This document shows, piece after piece, positions 15,613 to 24,081 of a DNA stretch of 34,055 nucleotides (position 1 is the stretch's first letter; every line of letters begins with the position of its first letter). The stretch spans positions 1 through 34,055 of the forward strand of contig JAIETJ010000124.1 of NCBI GenBank assembly GCA_019745275.1. Direction: 5' to 3'. This stretch comes from Pseudomonadaceae bacterium (GTDB lineage Bacteria > Pseudomonadota > Gammaproteobacteria > Pseudomonadales > Pseudomonadaceae). Both the position numbers and the translations under genes were made by a program. The notes beneath the pieces were generated by a model that saw nothing but the letters and a program-made list of their open reading frames with translations, was not told the origin of the DNA and did no database searches.

Positions 15613-16355
15613 ACGACTTTATTGCCGACCAAGATCGCGGCATTCTCGCGGCTCATCAACTCGACAGCTTTGAGGCCCTTTGGGCACTGGAGTTGGAGGC
15701 AGTGGATGAGCCGAACACCGAGCGCGGTGGCTACAGTACGGTGTCACGCTTAGTCCTCGGCGAGCACGCCTACTACCTCAAGCGCCAGACTAATCATCTA
15801 ACTCGCAGTCTGGTCCGCCCTTTTGGTGAGCCGACCTTCGCCCGCGAACTGCGCAATATCCAGCGCTATCAGCAACTGGGTATTCCCGCCTTGCAGGCCG
15901 CGTTCTTTGCCGAGCGTAAAGCCCCGGGCAAGCACTGCGCTCTTTTACTGACCCGGGCTCTGGATGGTTGGACCGATATGTATGAGCTGCTGGGTCAGTG
16001 GCCGCAGTTTAGTGCGGCTCAGCAGCAGGCGATTATTCTCGCGGTGGCCGCCTTGGCCAAACAGTTACACGCTGCAGGGCAGTTACATGGCTGCTTTTAT
16101 CCAAAGCATATTTTTCTGCGCGAGCAGCAGTCAGGCTATGGCGCTTGCCTGATCGACTTAGAGAAAACTCGACCGATGCGCTTACGCCGCAGCGACCGGA
16201 TCAAGGATTTGGAAACCCTGTTGCGCCGTGCCAGCGTCTGGGAGGCAGCGGAGGTGCAGTTGTTCTTGCAGCATTACCTGGATGAAGGCGAAGACCTTTC
16301 GCTATGGTCGCAGCGCCTTGGTCTGCGTCAACAGCACAAACAGGCACGTCGATGA
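15609..16355 (+). CDS. wapQ: InaA/WapQ-type kinase-like protein without the usual catalytic Asp
   Basis: This is a WaaP/InaA-family kinase-like protein of 248 residues with a GTG start at 15609 overlapping the wapP stop (GTGA). The Lys in YYLKRQ matches the ATP-contact position. The catalytic loop reads LHGCFYPKHIFL, with Cys where WaaP has Asp (HRD becomes HGC). The downstream Asp is kept in CLIDLEKTR. I recall the HGC form from E. coli InaA, so it is a family trait, not a local mutation. It could be a kinase with altered chemistry or a regulatory pseudokinase. The symbol follows its position in the P. aeruginosa core operon and is tentative. Confidence 0.75.
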   Translation: MNDFIADQDRGILAAHQLDSFEALWALELEAVDEPNTERGGYSTVSRLVLGEHAYYLKRQTNHLTRSLVRPFGEPTFARELRNIQRYQQLGIPALQAAFFAERKAPGKHCALLLTRALDGWTDMYELLGQWPQFSAAQQQAIILAVAALAKQLHAAGQLHGCFYPKHIFLREQQSGYGACLIDLEKTRPMRLRRSDRIKDLETLLRRASVWEAAEVQLFLQHYLDEGEDLSLWSQRLGLRQQHKQARR

Positions 16356-17809
16356 GGCTCAGTCAGTTAGCGCAAATCGGGCGCACCCCCGCGTTGCCGT
16401 TGCAGGTGCAGTTGGGCACGGGCGCTGACGCGGCCACCCTAACGTTGCAAAGCCTGCTGCGGGTGCTGCCCGGCCAGCGTTATGTTGGCGTGGCGCAGTG
16501 GCGTGGGCGTACCGTGCTGGCTAAGTTATTGGTCGGCAGCAAGGCCGCGCGGCATTTTCAGCGTGAACGTGACGGCGCCAAACTGTTGGCCGAACAAGGC
16601 TTGACCACCCCACAGCTGCTCGCTGACGGCCTGCAAGACGCTGAGGGTGGCTGGCTGTTGTTTGATTATCTGGAGGGTGCGCAGAGTCTTGCTGAGCTTT
16701 GGCGTCAGCAGGATGCGGGCGAGCAACTGACGCCGCCGCGTGAAGCCTTACTCGGCACGGCCTTGGCGACCATCGCGCAGCTGCACGGTCGCGGCCTATG
16801 GCAGGCGGACTTGCATCTAGACAACCTGCTCCAGCATCACGGCCAGCTGTATTTGATCGACGGTGGCGGGGTTTTGGCGCAAACGCCGGGGCAGCCGTTA
16901 GCACTGGATAAAGTGCTGGAAAACCTCGGGGTGCTGTTTGCTCAGTTGCCGCCGATGAGCGAAGACGAGCTTGAGCAGCTGCTGGTGCATTACCTGCTGG
17001 CCAATAGCGAGCACGCCCTGCAACTGGATTTGCTGTTAAAAGAAGTGGTCAAGGTCCGCCGTTGGCGCCTGCGTGATTACCTGAAAAAGATCGGCCGTGA
17101 CTGCAGCTTGTTTAGCGCCAAAGTTGGCGCTTTTGGCTTGCTTGTGGTGCGCCGCGAGCGCGAGGCGCAGTTGCAGCCGTTGCTGGCCGCGCCAGATGCT
17201 TATCTGGAACAAGGCCGGCAATTTAAAGGTGGCGGCGCGGCCACGGTGGCGCAGGTTGAGTTAAGCGGCCAACCGCTGCTGGTCAAACGCTACAACATCA
17301 AACATCTGGCTCATTGGTTTAAGCGCTTTTGGCGTCCGAGCCGCGCTTGGCACAGTTGGCGCGAGGGTAATCGGCTGGAGTTACTGGGGATTGCTACCGC
17401 CCACCCCTTGGCAGTCGTGGAGCGGCGCTGGTGCTGGTTGCGCGGTACCGCGTACCTGATTACCGAATATCTGCCCGGACAAGATATAATCGCCCACTTT
17501 GCGCCCTACCTAGACGTGACTCCGCCGCTTGCACAGTTGCAGGCGTTAGATAGATTGTTTGCCGGGCTGTTGCGTGAGCGCATCAGCCATGGCGACTGCA
17601 AGGGGCATAACCTGCTCTGGGATGGCGCTAACTGGGCGCTGATTGATCTAGATGCCATGCGCCAACATTCTGGTGCTGGCAGTTTTAAGCGTGCCTATGC
17701 ACGTGACCGAGCACGATTTCTGCGTAACTGGCCGGCCGATTCGGCACTTCACCAGCTACTCGACCAACGTTTACCGCAGGTGCCCGGCACCTGCCCTGAA
17801 AGAGGCTAA
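16352..17809 (+). CDS. Two-domain LPS-kinase-like protein (PA5006-type)
   Basis: From the ATG at 16352 (ATGA overlap with the preceding stop) the protein has 485 residues and two kinase-like units in tandem. Unit 1 (about 1-230) has TVLAKLLVG, the catalytic loop LWQADLHLDNLL and LYLIDGGGVL. Unit 2 (about 280-485) has PLLVKRYNI, the catalytic loop ISHGDCKGHNLL and WALIDLDAMRQH. Both keep the catalytic Asp, Asn and metal Asp, so both could be active. P. aeruginosa has a gene in the same place (PA5006), predicted as a core kinase. A longer in-frame start at 16304 would lie inside the previous gene and lacks support. Confidence 0.8.
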   Translation: MRLSQLAQIGRTPALPLQVQLGTGADAATLTLQSLLRVLPGQRYVGVAQWRGRTVLAKLLVGSKAARHFQRERDGAKLLAEQGLTTPQLLADGLQDAEGGWLLFDYLEGAQSLAELWRQQDAGEQLTPPREALLGTALATIAQLHGRGLWQADLHLDNLLQHHGQLYLIDGGGVLAQTPGQPLALDKVLENLGVLFAQLPPMSEDELEQLLVHYLLANSEHALQLDLLLKEVVKVRRWRLRDYLKKIGRDCSLFSAKVGAFGLLVVRREREAQLQPLLAAPDAYLEQGRQFKGGGAATVAQVELSGQPLLVKRYNIKHLAHWFKRFWRPSRAWHSWREGNRLELLGIATAHPLAVVERRWCWLRGTAYLITEYLPGQDIIAHFAPYLDVTPPLAQLQALDRLFAGLLRERISHGDCKGHNLLWDGANWALIDLDAMRQHSGAGSFKRAYARDRARFLRNWPADSALHQLLDQRLPQVPGTCPERG

Positions 17810-17814
17810 ACCCT

Positions 17815-19569
17815 GTGGCATTGATCATTCTCGGCCTGTCCGGCGCCTTGAGCCATGACCCTTCGGCGGCGTTGTATATCGACGGCAAACTGGTTGCTGC
17901 AGTGGAAGAAGAGCGCTTTGTGCGCGACAAACATGCCAAACATCGCATGCCCTACGAGTCGGCCAAGTTCTGTTTAGAGCAAGCCGGGATCAAACCGAGC
18001 GATGTCGATGTGGTGGCGATTCCGTTCGCGCCGATCAGCATCTTCGACAAGGCTCGTTGGCACTACGCCAAGCGCTACTGGTACGCGCCAGATCGCGCTC
18101 TCGATGCGATCCTGATGGGCAACCGCCGTTACAAACGCTACCGAACCAAAATCAACTGGTGTTTGGAGCAGCTGGGTTTCGACTTGAAAAAGGTCAAGAT
18201 CGAAGCAGTCGAACACCACTTGGCCCACGCCGCCAGTGCCTACCATTGCTCGGGTTTTAAAGAAAAAACTGCGATTCTCGGCATCGACGGCAAAGGCGAG
18301 TACGCCACCACCTTCTTCGGCTACGGCGAGAACGGCAAGATCCACAAGATCAAAGAGTTCTTCGATCCAGACTCGCTCGGCGGCCTGTACGGCGCGATCA
18401 CCGAATTCCTCGGTTTCGAGATGCTCGATGGCGAGTTCAAGGTCATGGGCATGGCGCCCTATGGCGATGCCAGCAAGTACGATTTCTCCCGTCTGGCCAA
18501 GTTTGAAAACGGCGAATTGGTGATCAACACCGAATACGCCAACGTCATCGGCCTGCGCCGCTACAAAGAGAAGGGCAAAGGTTTTTACTTCACGCCCAAG
18601 CTGATCGAGTGGCTGGGGCCGAAACGCGAAGGCGATATCGCTGACGACCCGTACATCCACTACGCCGCCAGCATGCAAGCGCTGTTCGAGAAATTGGCGC
18701 TGCAGATGATGGATTACTACCTCGGTGACATCCTCAAAGAAACCGGCAAGCTGGTGTTCGCCGGTGGCTGCGCCCTGAACGTGAAACTCAACCAAAAGAT
18801 CATCGCCCGTCCAGAAGTTAAAGAGCTGTTCGTGCAGCCGGCCTCGGGTGACGCCGGTACGGCGGTGGGTGCGGCGGCCTTTATCTCGCACAAGCGTGGC
18901 GTGCCAGTGGAGAAGATGGAACACGTCTATCTTGGCCCTGAGTACAGCAACGAGGACGTGATCGCCGCCTGCGCCCGTCATGCGCACAAGCCGCAGTGGA
19001 CGCAGATCGACAACATGCCGCAACGCATCGCCAAGATCATGGTCGCTGGTAATCCAGTGGCTTGGTTCCAGGGCCGTATGGAATTCGGTCCACGCGCCTT
19101 GGGCGGTCGCTCGATCATCGGTTGCCCAAGCGTGCCGGGCGTGGCCGACCGGATCAACGCGCAGATTAAATTCCGCGAGCGCTGGAGGCCCTTCTGCCCG
19201 TCGATGCTCGACACAGTCGCGCCACAGATGTTCAAGATCGATCATCCAAGCCCGTTTATGACCTTCACCTTCGAAGTGAATGACGAGTGGAAGCAGCGGG
19301 TCGGCGAAGTGGTGCACGAAGACGGCACCTCCCGCGCTCAGGTGCTCAAGCGCGAATACAACCCGCGCTACTACGACATGATGCTCGAGCTGGAAAAACT
19401 CACCGGTAATGGAGTGTCGCTGAACACCTCACTGAACCGGCGTGGTGAAGCCATGATCTGCTCACCAACCGACGCCCTCGACATGTTCTTCGGCTCGGAT
19501 CTTGAATACTTGATCATGCAGGATATCTTGGTGGTCAAGGATGGCCTCGAGCGCTATGACGATGCCTGA
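17815..19569 (+). CDS. wapO: LPS core O-carbamoyltransferase (NodU/CmcH family)
   Basis: This enzyme probably transfers carbamoyl from carbamoyl phosphate to the 7-O of heptose II, a known Pseudomonas core decoration. It has 584 residues with a GTG start, AGAGG about 10 bases upstream, and a gap of 5 bases after the kinase gene. The N-terminal ASKHA-like domain has ILGLSGALSHDPSAAL, the metal-binding EHHLAHAASAY and ILGIDGKGEYATT. The second half has VFAGGCALNVKLNQK, ASGDAGTAVGAA, and the C-terminal carbamoyltransferase domain with GRMEFGPRALGGRSI and FRPFCPSM-like WRPFCPSML. The stop overlaps the next gene by 8 bases. Symbol by analogy to PA5005. Confidence 0.88.
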   Translation: MALIILGLSGALSHDPSAALYIDGKLVAAVEEERFVRDKHAKHRMPYESAKFCLEQAGIKPSDVDVVAIPFAPISIFDKARWHYAKRYWYAPDRALDAILMGNRRYKRYRTKINWCLEQLGFDLKKVKIEAVEHHLAHAASAYHCSGFKEKTAILGIDGKGEYATTFFGYGENGKIHKIKEFFDPDSLGGLYGAITEFLGFEMLDGEFKVMGMAPYGDASKYDFSRLAKFENGELVINTEYANVIGLRRYKEKGKGFYFTPKLIEWLGPKREGDIADDPYIHYAASMQALFEKLALQMMDYYLGDILKETGKLVFAGGCALNVKLNQKIIARPEVKELFVQPASGDAGTAVGAAAFISHKRGVPVEKMEHVYLGPEYSNEDVIAACARHAHKPQWTQIDNMPQRIAKIMVAGNPVAWFQGRMEFGPRALGGRSIIGCPSVPGVADRINAQIKFRERWRPFCPSMLDTVAPQMFKIDHPSPFMTFTFEVNDEWKQRVGEVVHEDGTSRAQVLKREYNPRYYDMMLELEKLTGNGVSLNTSLNRRGEAMICSPTDALDMFFGSDLEYLIMQDILVVKDGLERYDDA

Positions 19570-20464
19570 TCTGCTCATTAGCGTTGTAATTCCGGCCTAT
19601 AACTATGCTCAGACGTTGGCGCGGGCGGCTGTATCGGTAATTGATCAGCTCGATGGACAGTGCGAACTGATTATTATTGATGACGGCTCGACCGATACTA
19701 CTCCGCAAGTTGTGGCGTCTTTGCAGTCGAACTACCCAGGAAGATTCAGAGCCATTCACAAGGTCAACGGCGGTCTTGCCTCCGTCCGCAATCTTGGTAT
19801 CGATGAAGCTCGCGGCTCCTATCTTGTGTTTCTTGATGCCGATGATGAAATGGTCATTGATGCGCTAAAAAATCTGCGCCAGTGCATTCAACAGAACCCG
19901 GCAGCACGCTTAATTATCGGCGGTCATTATTCCGTGCGCGAGGACGGTCGAGAAACCTTGTCCCTGCCAGGACCTTTGCCAGGAACAGCGGCGGCGCGAG
20001 TTAAAGCGTATTTGCTAGATAAAACACTTGGCATTGCTAATGGTGCCTGCGCAATGCATCGTGAGGTATTCAACACAGGTCGTTATCCGCAAGCCTTTCG
20101 TAATGCCGAAGATATTCCGGTGTTTGCCCAGGTTTTTGCTCGCTATGACTGCGTGGTTGTTAATGCTGCGTTGGCGCGCATTTATAAGCATAACGATAGT
20201 CTTCGGCATAACTTGGAATACGATATTGAAGTGGGTGTTGGTTTAGTTGATGAGGTTTTTGAGAGCGGCCGCTTGCCTGATTCGATGAAAATTTTTAAGC
20301 GGGCATTTACCGCACAGCGCTATCTTTCGCTATTTAGGGCGCAAGATGCCGCGGGGCATGGTGTTCGTGCTAAAGAGTTTTATCGGCAAGCGATACGCAT
20401 CGATTGGCGTGCAGTTTTTCGCTGGTCTTATACGCGAAAAGCGCTTCGTTTGTGGTTGAAGTAA
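19562..20464 (+). CDS. Family 2 glycosyltransferase
   Basis: This is a GT-A transferase, probably for an outer-core sugar, of 300 residues from the ATG at 19562. ATGs at 19556 and 19541 are in frame, but the shorter form begins MPDLLISVVIPAYN, typical of the family. Seen motifs are IIIDDGSTD, the DXD-type metal site YLVFLDADDEM, and NAEDIPVFAQVF as candidate catalytic acid region. It overlaps wapO by 8 bases, so it belongs to the operon. Base composition falls compared with wapO (many AAA, ATT, TTT codons), pointing to a separate origin. Donor and acceptor cannot be read from the sequence. Confidence 0.85.
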   Translation: MPDLLISVVIPAYNYAQTLARAAVSVIDQLDGQCELIIIDDGSTDTTPQVVASLQSNYPGRFRAIHKVNGGLASVRNLGIDEARGSYLVFLDADDEMVIDALKNLRQCIQQNPAARLIIGGHYSVREDGRETLSLPGPLPGTAAARVKAYLLDKTLGIANGACAMHREVFNTGRYPQAFRNAEDIPVFAQVFARYDCVVVNAALARIYKHNDSLRHNLEYDIEVGVGLVDEVFESGRLPDSMKIFKRAFTAQRYLSLFRAQDAAGHGVRAKEFYRQAIRIDWRAVFRWSYTRKALRLWLK

Positions 20465-20469
20465 AATCG

Positions 20470-21441
20470 ATGAGGATCTTGGCATTAAGCTCTGCTGGGC
20501 GTCAGCCTGATATTTCAGGTATGTATAAAAGCCTTGGGCAGTTCTATGCGGTTGAACTTTTAATTCTTGATAAGACCGCTCAGCGAAATTTGTCTAAAAC
20601 GCTAAAGAAAGTTGATTTTTCTAGTTATGATCGAATACTGCTGGATTTAAATTTTAAGCATATTTATCAACAGACAAATTTTCTTAGCGCTCTTTGCGGA
20701 TTACTGGTTTATGAAGAGGATGCGTGCCAGAACTATTTAACGAATTCACGTTGGTATTCGCGGTTTAGTCGTTTTTATCGGTCGCTGCCGAATGCCCGCA
20801 TAGTGGTGACGGGTGCCAGCGTGGCTGCTCGGTTGCAGGCGGAAGGCTTCGCTGTAAGTTTTGCACCCAAGGGCTACGATCCAGCTCGGCAATATCTGCA
20901 GCCTGTGTCGGCTGATCTGCAGCGGCGTGAGATTGAACTGGGCTTTATCGGACGTACCGCCAGCGCCGCTTACGCCGGGCGCAAAGAACTGCTGGAGCAA
21001 CTGGCTGCCGCTGAGCCTTTGCAACTGCTGCGCACCGAACCGGGCGACGCCTATCGGCAGATGCTTAATCGTATTCGGCTGTTTATCAGTGCCGATGTTG
21101 GCTTGGGCGAGTACATGGCCAAGAACTTCGAGGCTATGGCCTGCGGTTGTGTGTTGCTGGCTTGGCGGCAGGGCAGTGAAGAGCCGGCTATTGGGTTGCG
21201 CGATGGCGAGCACCTGCTGCTGTATAGCAATCTAGCGGAGTTGCGCGAACATATAGCGGCGCTACGCAGCGATCCCGTTCGGGCGCAGCGCATTGCCGAT
21301 GCCGGTCGGGCTTTTGTTGAAGCGCGGTTAAGTTATCCACACTTGGCTGCGCGGATGGCGACGTTGTTGGCGGAACCTTGGCCTCTAGTTGCGCCGCTCA
21401 CTGGCTGGCGAGCTTTCTGCCAGCGTTTTGGCTTTATTTGA
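20470..21441 (+). CDS. GT-B glycosyltransferase, CgeB-like, with mosaic composition
   Basis: From the ATG at 20470 the protein has 323 residues; the start MRILALSS is a usual GT-B first strand. The C-terminal half has ELGFIGRTASAAYAGRKELL and the donor-site region RLFISADVGLGEYMAKNFEAMACGCVLLAW, as in CgeB-type transferases, followed by EHLLLYSNLAELREHI. The first 100 residues are coded by visibly AT-rich DNA (about 20470-20780), the rest by GC-rich DNA like the surrounding operon. This suggests recombination inside the gene. It may correspond to one of the P. aeruginosa core transferases, but I cannot tell which one. Confidence 0.75.
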   Translation: MRILALSSAGRQPDISGMYKSLGQFYAVELLILDKTAQRNLSKTLKKVDFSSYDRILLDLNFKHIYQQTNFLSALCGLLVYEEDACQNYLTNSRWYSRFSRFYRSLPNARIVVTGASVAARLQAEGFAVSFAPKGYDPARQYLQPVSADLQRREIELGFIGRTASAAYAGRKELLEQLAAAEPLQLLRTEPGDAYRQMLNRIRLFISADVGLGEYMAKNFEAMACGCVLLAWRQGSEEPAIGLRDGEHLLLYSNLAELREHIAALRSDPVRAQRIADAGRAFVEARLSYPHLAARMATLLAEPWPLVAPLTGWRAFCQRFGFI

Positions 21442-21451
21442 AAGGGTTGCT

Positions 21452-22357
21452 ATGAGCGAGTCGAATGCAGGTGCTGGCAGCGGCGAGCAACCTTTGGTCA
21501 GCGTGATTATCGCCTCTTACAATCACGGGCCCTATATCGAGGCCAGCATCGCCAGCGTGCTGGCGCAAACCTACGGCAATATCGAGTTGTTGGTGGTCGA
21601 TGACGGCTCCAGCGATGACAGCGTCGAGCGCATTCAGCGGCTGCAACGGCTGCAACGGCTGCATGATTTTGATTTTCGCGTACAAAAAAACCAAGGCTTG
21701 TCGCGCACCCTCAATGAAGCCGTGGAGCGCGCCCGTGGTGAGTTGATCGCCCCGTTTGGTTCGGATGACGTGATGTTGCCGCAGCGCTTGGCGCTGCAAG
21801 TTGCGTACATGCAAGGCAAGCCGGAGGTGGGTATTTGCGCCGGCAATATCGAGGAGATTGACGCGGCTGGCAATTCGCGGGGAGTGCCCCGTCCGCTGCA
21901 ATGGAGGCGTTTGGGCTTCGATGATGTGTTTCTCAATCGCCAACCCGGCGCGCCGGCCCCGACCCTGTTGTTTCGCCGCGAAGCCTTGGCGAAAGTCGGT
22001 GGCTTCGACCCGCAGATTCGCCTGGAAGACCTGTACATTCAGCTGAAGATCACCCGCGCGGGTTATTTTGTCGACATACTCGGCGAAGTGTTGGCGCAGT
22101 ACCGGGTGCACGGCAGTAATACCTACAAGAACTACCGCTTTATGGTCGATAACGTGCTGCGCACCTATGCACAGTTCAGCGACCATCCGGATTATGCCGA
22201 GGTCTGCGCGCGCTTTCGCAATTCGATGCTGCTCAAGTGCGCACGGCAAGACAAAGCTTTGGCGCGCGAGTTGCTGGCCGAGCTGCCGGTACGTCGCTGG
22301 GACCGCAAGACCTTACGTGGTCTCTGGCGTCTGGCTCTGCCCGCTCGCCGGGCGTGA
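21452..22357 (+). CDS. Family 2 glycosyltransferase, last gene of the core operon
   Basis: This is a GT-A transferase of 301 residues from the ATG at 21452, with AAAGGG about 8 bases upstream. Motifs are SVIIASYNHGPYIEASIASVLAQ, LLVVDDGSSDDS, the metal-site region FGSDDVMLPQRL, and LEDLYIQLKITRAGY as the likely ED catalytic region. A late basic tail (RRWDRKTLRGLWRLALPARRA) may touch the membrane. The coding stretch contains a short 9-base tandem (CTGCAACGG) giving LQRLQRL at 21641-21664. The end overlaps the converging acetyltransferase remnant by about 45 bases. A rhamnosyl- or glucosyltransferase of the outer core is likely; the substrate is not visible. Confidence 0.85.
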   Translation: MSESNAGAGSGEQPLVSVIIASYNHGPYIEASIASVLAQTYGNIELLVVDDGSSDDSVERIQRLQRLQRLHDFDFRVQKNQGLSRTLNEAVERARGELIAPFGSDDVMLPQRLALQVAYMQGKPEVGICAGNIEEIDAAGNSRGVPRPLQWRRLGFDDVFLNRQPGAPAPTLLFRREALAKVGGFDPQIRLEDLYIQLKITRAGYFVDILGEVLAQYRVHGSNTYKNYRFMVDNVLRTYAQFSDHPDYAEVCARFRNSMLLKCARQDKALARELLAELPVRRWDRKTLRGLWRLALPARRA

Positions 22358-22800
22358 GAGGGCGTAAGCGATAAACCCGTCAAGATCATTGCTACAGAGT
22401 TTATCGACGATCTGCTGGATCTCGGCCTCTGGCCACTCCCACCAAGCGCTCTCAAGCAAGGCTGTTCGGGTTTGCTCATCAAAGCGCCAGCGCACCTGCT
22501 CAGCCGGCCATGACGGCACAGGGTGCCACGTTGCTGCCTGTCACCACGTCGCCAAGCTTTCGATGTGTACGGTTTCCGGCAAATACTCGGGGTAGGCGTT
22601 GACCTAGTCGGTACGGTGCTGAACACCGAGAAAAGTCTCCGCGTTATCTGCTGTTGAGCAATAACTGCCGACGGCTAACGTTGTGCATTCATCATAGTCG
22701 CGTACCACCGGAGTACCATATTGCACCGTCCCGTCTGGTAGTTTGAGCGGCGTATGCGAAAGCGCTTCTAGGGGCGTTAGAGTCGCGCAGTACAGGGTTT
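22313..22800 (-). pseudogene. Degraded CatB-like hexapeptide O-acetyltransferase
   Basis: One minus-strand frame keeps two blocks of the CatB/Vat xenobiotic-acetyltransferase family. The N-terminal block is LPDGTVQYGTPVV, LAVGSYCSTADN and ETFLGVQHRTD. The C-terminal block is VRWRFDEQTRTALL, ESAWWEWPEAEIQQI and CSNDLDGFI. Between them are a TAG at 22604-22606, where the family has the Trp of HRTDW, and a TGA at 22541-22543. About 60 residues of the left-handed beta-helix core are missing. No good start codon is visible; the 5' boundary (about 22800) is approximate. The parent enzyme probably O-acetylated a surface sugar. It sits between the core operon and waaL. Confidence 0.8.
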
Positions 22801-22836
22801 TCGAGCCAGCGTTTCTAGTCTTCGCGTAGACGCTAT

Positions 22837-24081
22837 TTAAACTTTTTCGATAGACCCGTGCGCTGTCTCTGTGGGTAACTTGCGGTTGAGTCGAGTCGCC
22901 GCCAGCAGCGCCAGCGGTATCCAAATCAAAAACCATTGTTCTTTCGGTCTGGAAAAGAACGCACTGCCCTCGGTCAGTCCGGCGAAAAAGCCGAACACAA
23001 CCAGGGTCGAGGCGATTAGTACTGCGGGCTGCTGGCGCCGTTGCCAAGCGTAAGTCATAGCGTAGGCGTACATCAGTAGCCAGAGCGTCAGACCAGCAAT
23101 GCCCCCACAGAACAGTACGGCGAGCTCAATGTTATGGGTGTCGGCTAGGTCGAAGGGGTGTCCAGGAACGTGGAACACTTGCGGGTGGGTATAGCCAAGT
23201 CCCAGCCACAGATTATCTTGCAGTTGGCGCAGAACCTCTTGCCAGATTGCCGGCCGAAAGGACATGCCGCGCGTCAGCAAGTCGTCGACTTGCAGTTGAA
23301 GAGGTGCCGCCATGCTCAGTAGCGCTTTTGCGGCTAGCGCCATGCCAATTGCGGCGGCTATTACCAGCAATATGCGCGGTTTCCATTGGCAAGTCGCTAG
23401 CCACAGGATGCACGCGCTAAGCGCCAGGAGTGGCGTGCGTGAACCGGTGAAAACCAGCAACGCCCAGAGCACGGCCAGCGCCACCAGTGGTAGCAAGGGC
23501 GTGAGCTGGTCATCAAGGTACCAGCGACTCAGCCAATATGCGCAGAAGAACCCAAATACATGTGAGCTGAGCAGCGGGTTGTAAAGTGCTCCATAGCCGC
23601 TGAAGCGGCCGCCGGCACCTTCATAGAAGAAGTAGCCTAACGACAGTCCGGCGCAAAGCACGGCGACGACAGCGGCAATTTGCGTGGTGCGCTCTAGTTT
23701 ACCGGGATGTTTAAGGCTGATCAGGCAGGCCGCAAACAGCAGCATCAGCAAATATAACGGCCGCTTGAGCGTGGAAAGCGGCGTTTCATCGGTGCCGGCC
23801 CACAGCACCGACAGCAGGATGTAAGCGGAAAACAGCAAAAAAAGTCTGATCAAGGGCTGCTGCAGTAGCAGCTTTATTTGGCTGGGCTGCAGCGCGACAG
23901 CGATAAGGGTTGGCAGTGCCAAGGTTGCGTAAAACAGCTTGTGATAATCCGATCGATCGCCGATCCAGAACATGCCAGTAAGCAATATCAACCAACCGAG
24001 CGGCAGGCAGTAGCAGATCAGCCAGTTCGATGCTTGCTGGGTTCGAGTTTGCAGGGTTGCTAGAGGTAAAAAGCTGCTCAT
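22837..24081 (-). CDS. waaL: O-antigen ligase
   Basis: WaaL joins undecaprenyl-linked O-antigen to lipid A-core on the periplasmic face. The protein has 414 residues from the ATG at 24081, which overlaps the kinase stop (ATGA). At least ten hydrophobic segments are visible, for example WLICYCLPLGWLILLTGMFWI, LLMLLFAACLI, LLPLVALAVLWALLVF and LAVLFCGGIAGLTLWLLMYAY. A large loop around residues 270-350 contains LGLGYTHPQVF and DTHNIELAVLF, matching the Wzy_C/WaaL periplasmic loop and its conserved His. Position next to the kinase-like gene and msbA is as in P. aeruginosa (PA4999-PA4997). Confidence 0.85.
   Translation of the reverse strand: MSSFLPLATLQTRTQQASNWLICYCLPLGWLILLTGMFWIGDRSDYHKLFYATLALPTLIAVALQPSQIKLLLQQPLIRLFLLFSAYILLSVLWAGTDETPLSTLKRPLYLLMLLFAACLISLKHPGKLERTTQIAAVVAVLCAGLSLGYFFYEGAGGRFSGYGALYNPLLSSHVFGFFCAYWLSRWYLDDQLTPLLPLVALAVLWALLVFTGSRTPLLALSACILWLATCQWKPRILLVIAAAIGMALAAKALLSMAAPLQLQVDDLLTRGMSFRPAIWQEVLRQLQDNLWLGLGYTHPQVFHVPGHPFDLADTHNIELAVLFCGGIAGLTLWLLMYAYAMTYAWQRRQQPAVLIASTLVVFGFFAGLTEGSAFFSRPKEQWFLIWIPLALLAATRLNRKLPTETAHGSIEKV

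Noticed and set aside
17974..19317. Long open frame (447 codons) on the minus strand opposite wapO
   Set aside because: It mirrors the codon bias of a strongly supported carbamoyltransferase gene, has no recognisable protein motif and no ribosome site. It is a shadow frame.
22604..23047. 147-codon minus-strand frame overlapping the end of waaL, taken as an independent gene
   Set aside because: Only its last 60 or so codons carry family motifs; the rest is an out-of-frame shadow of waaL. It is the 5' part of the acetyltransferase remnant.
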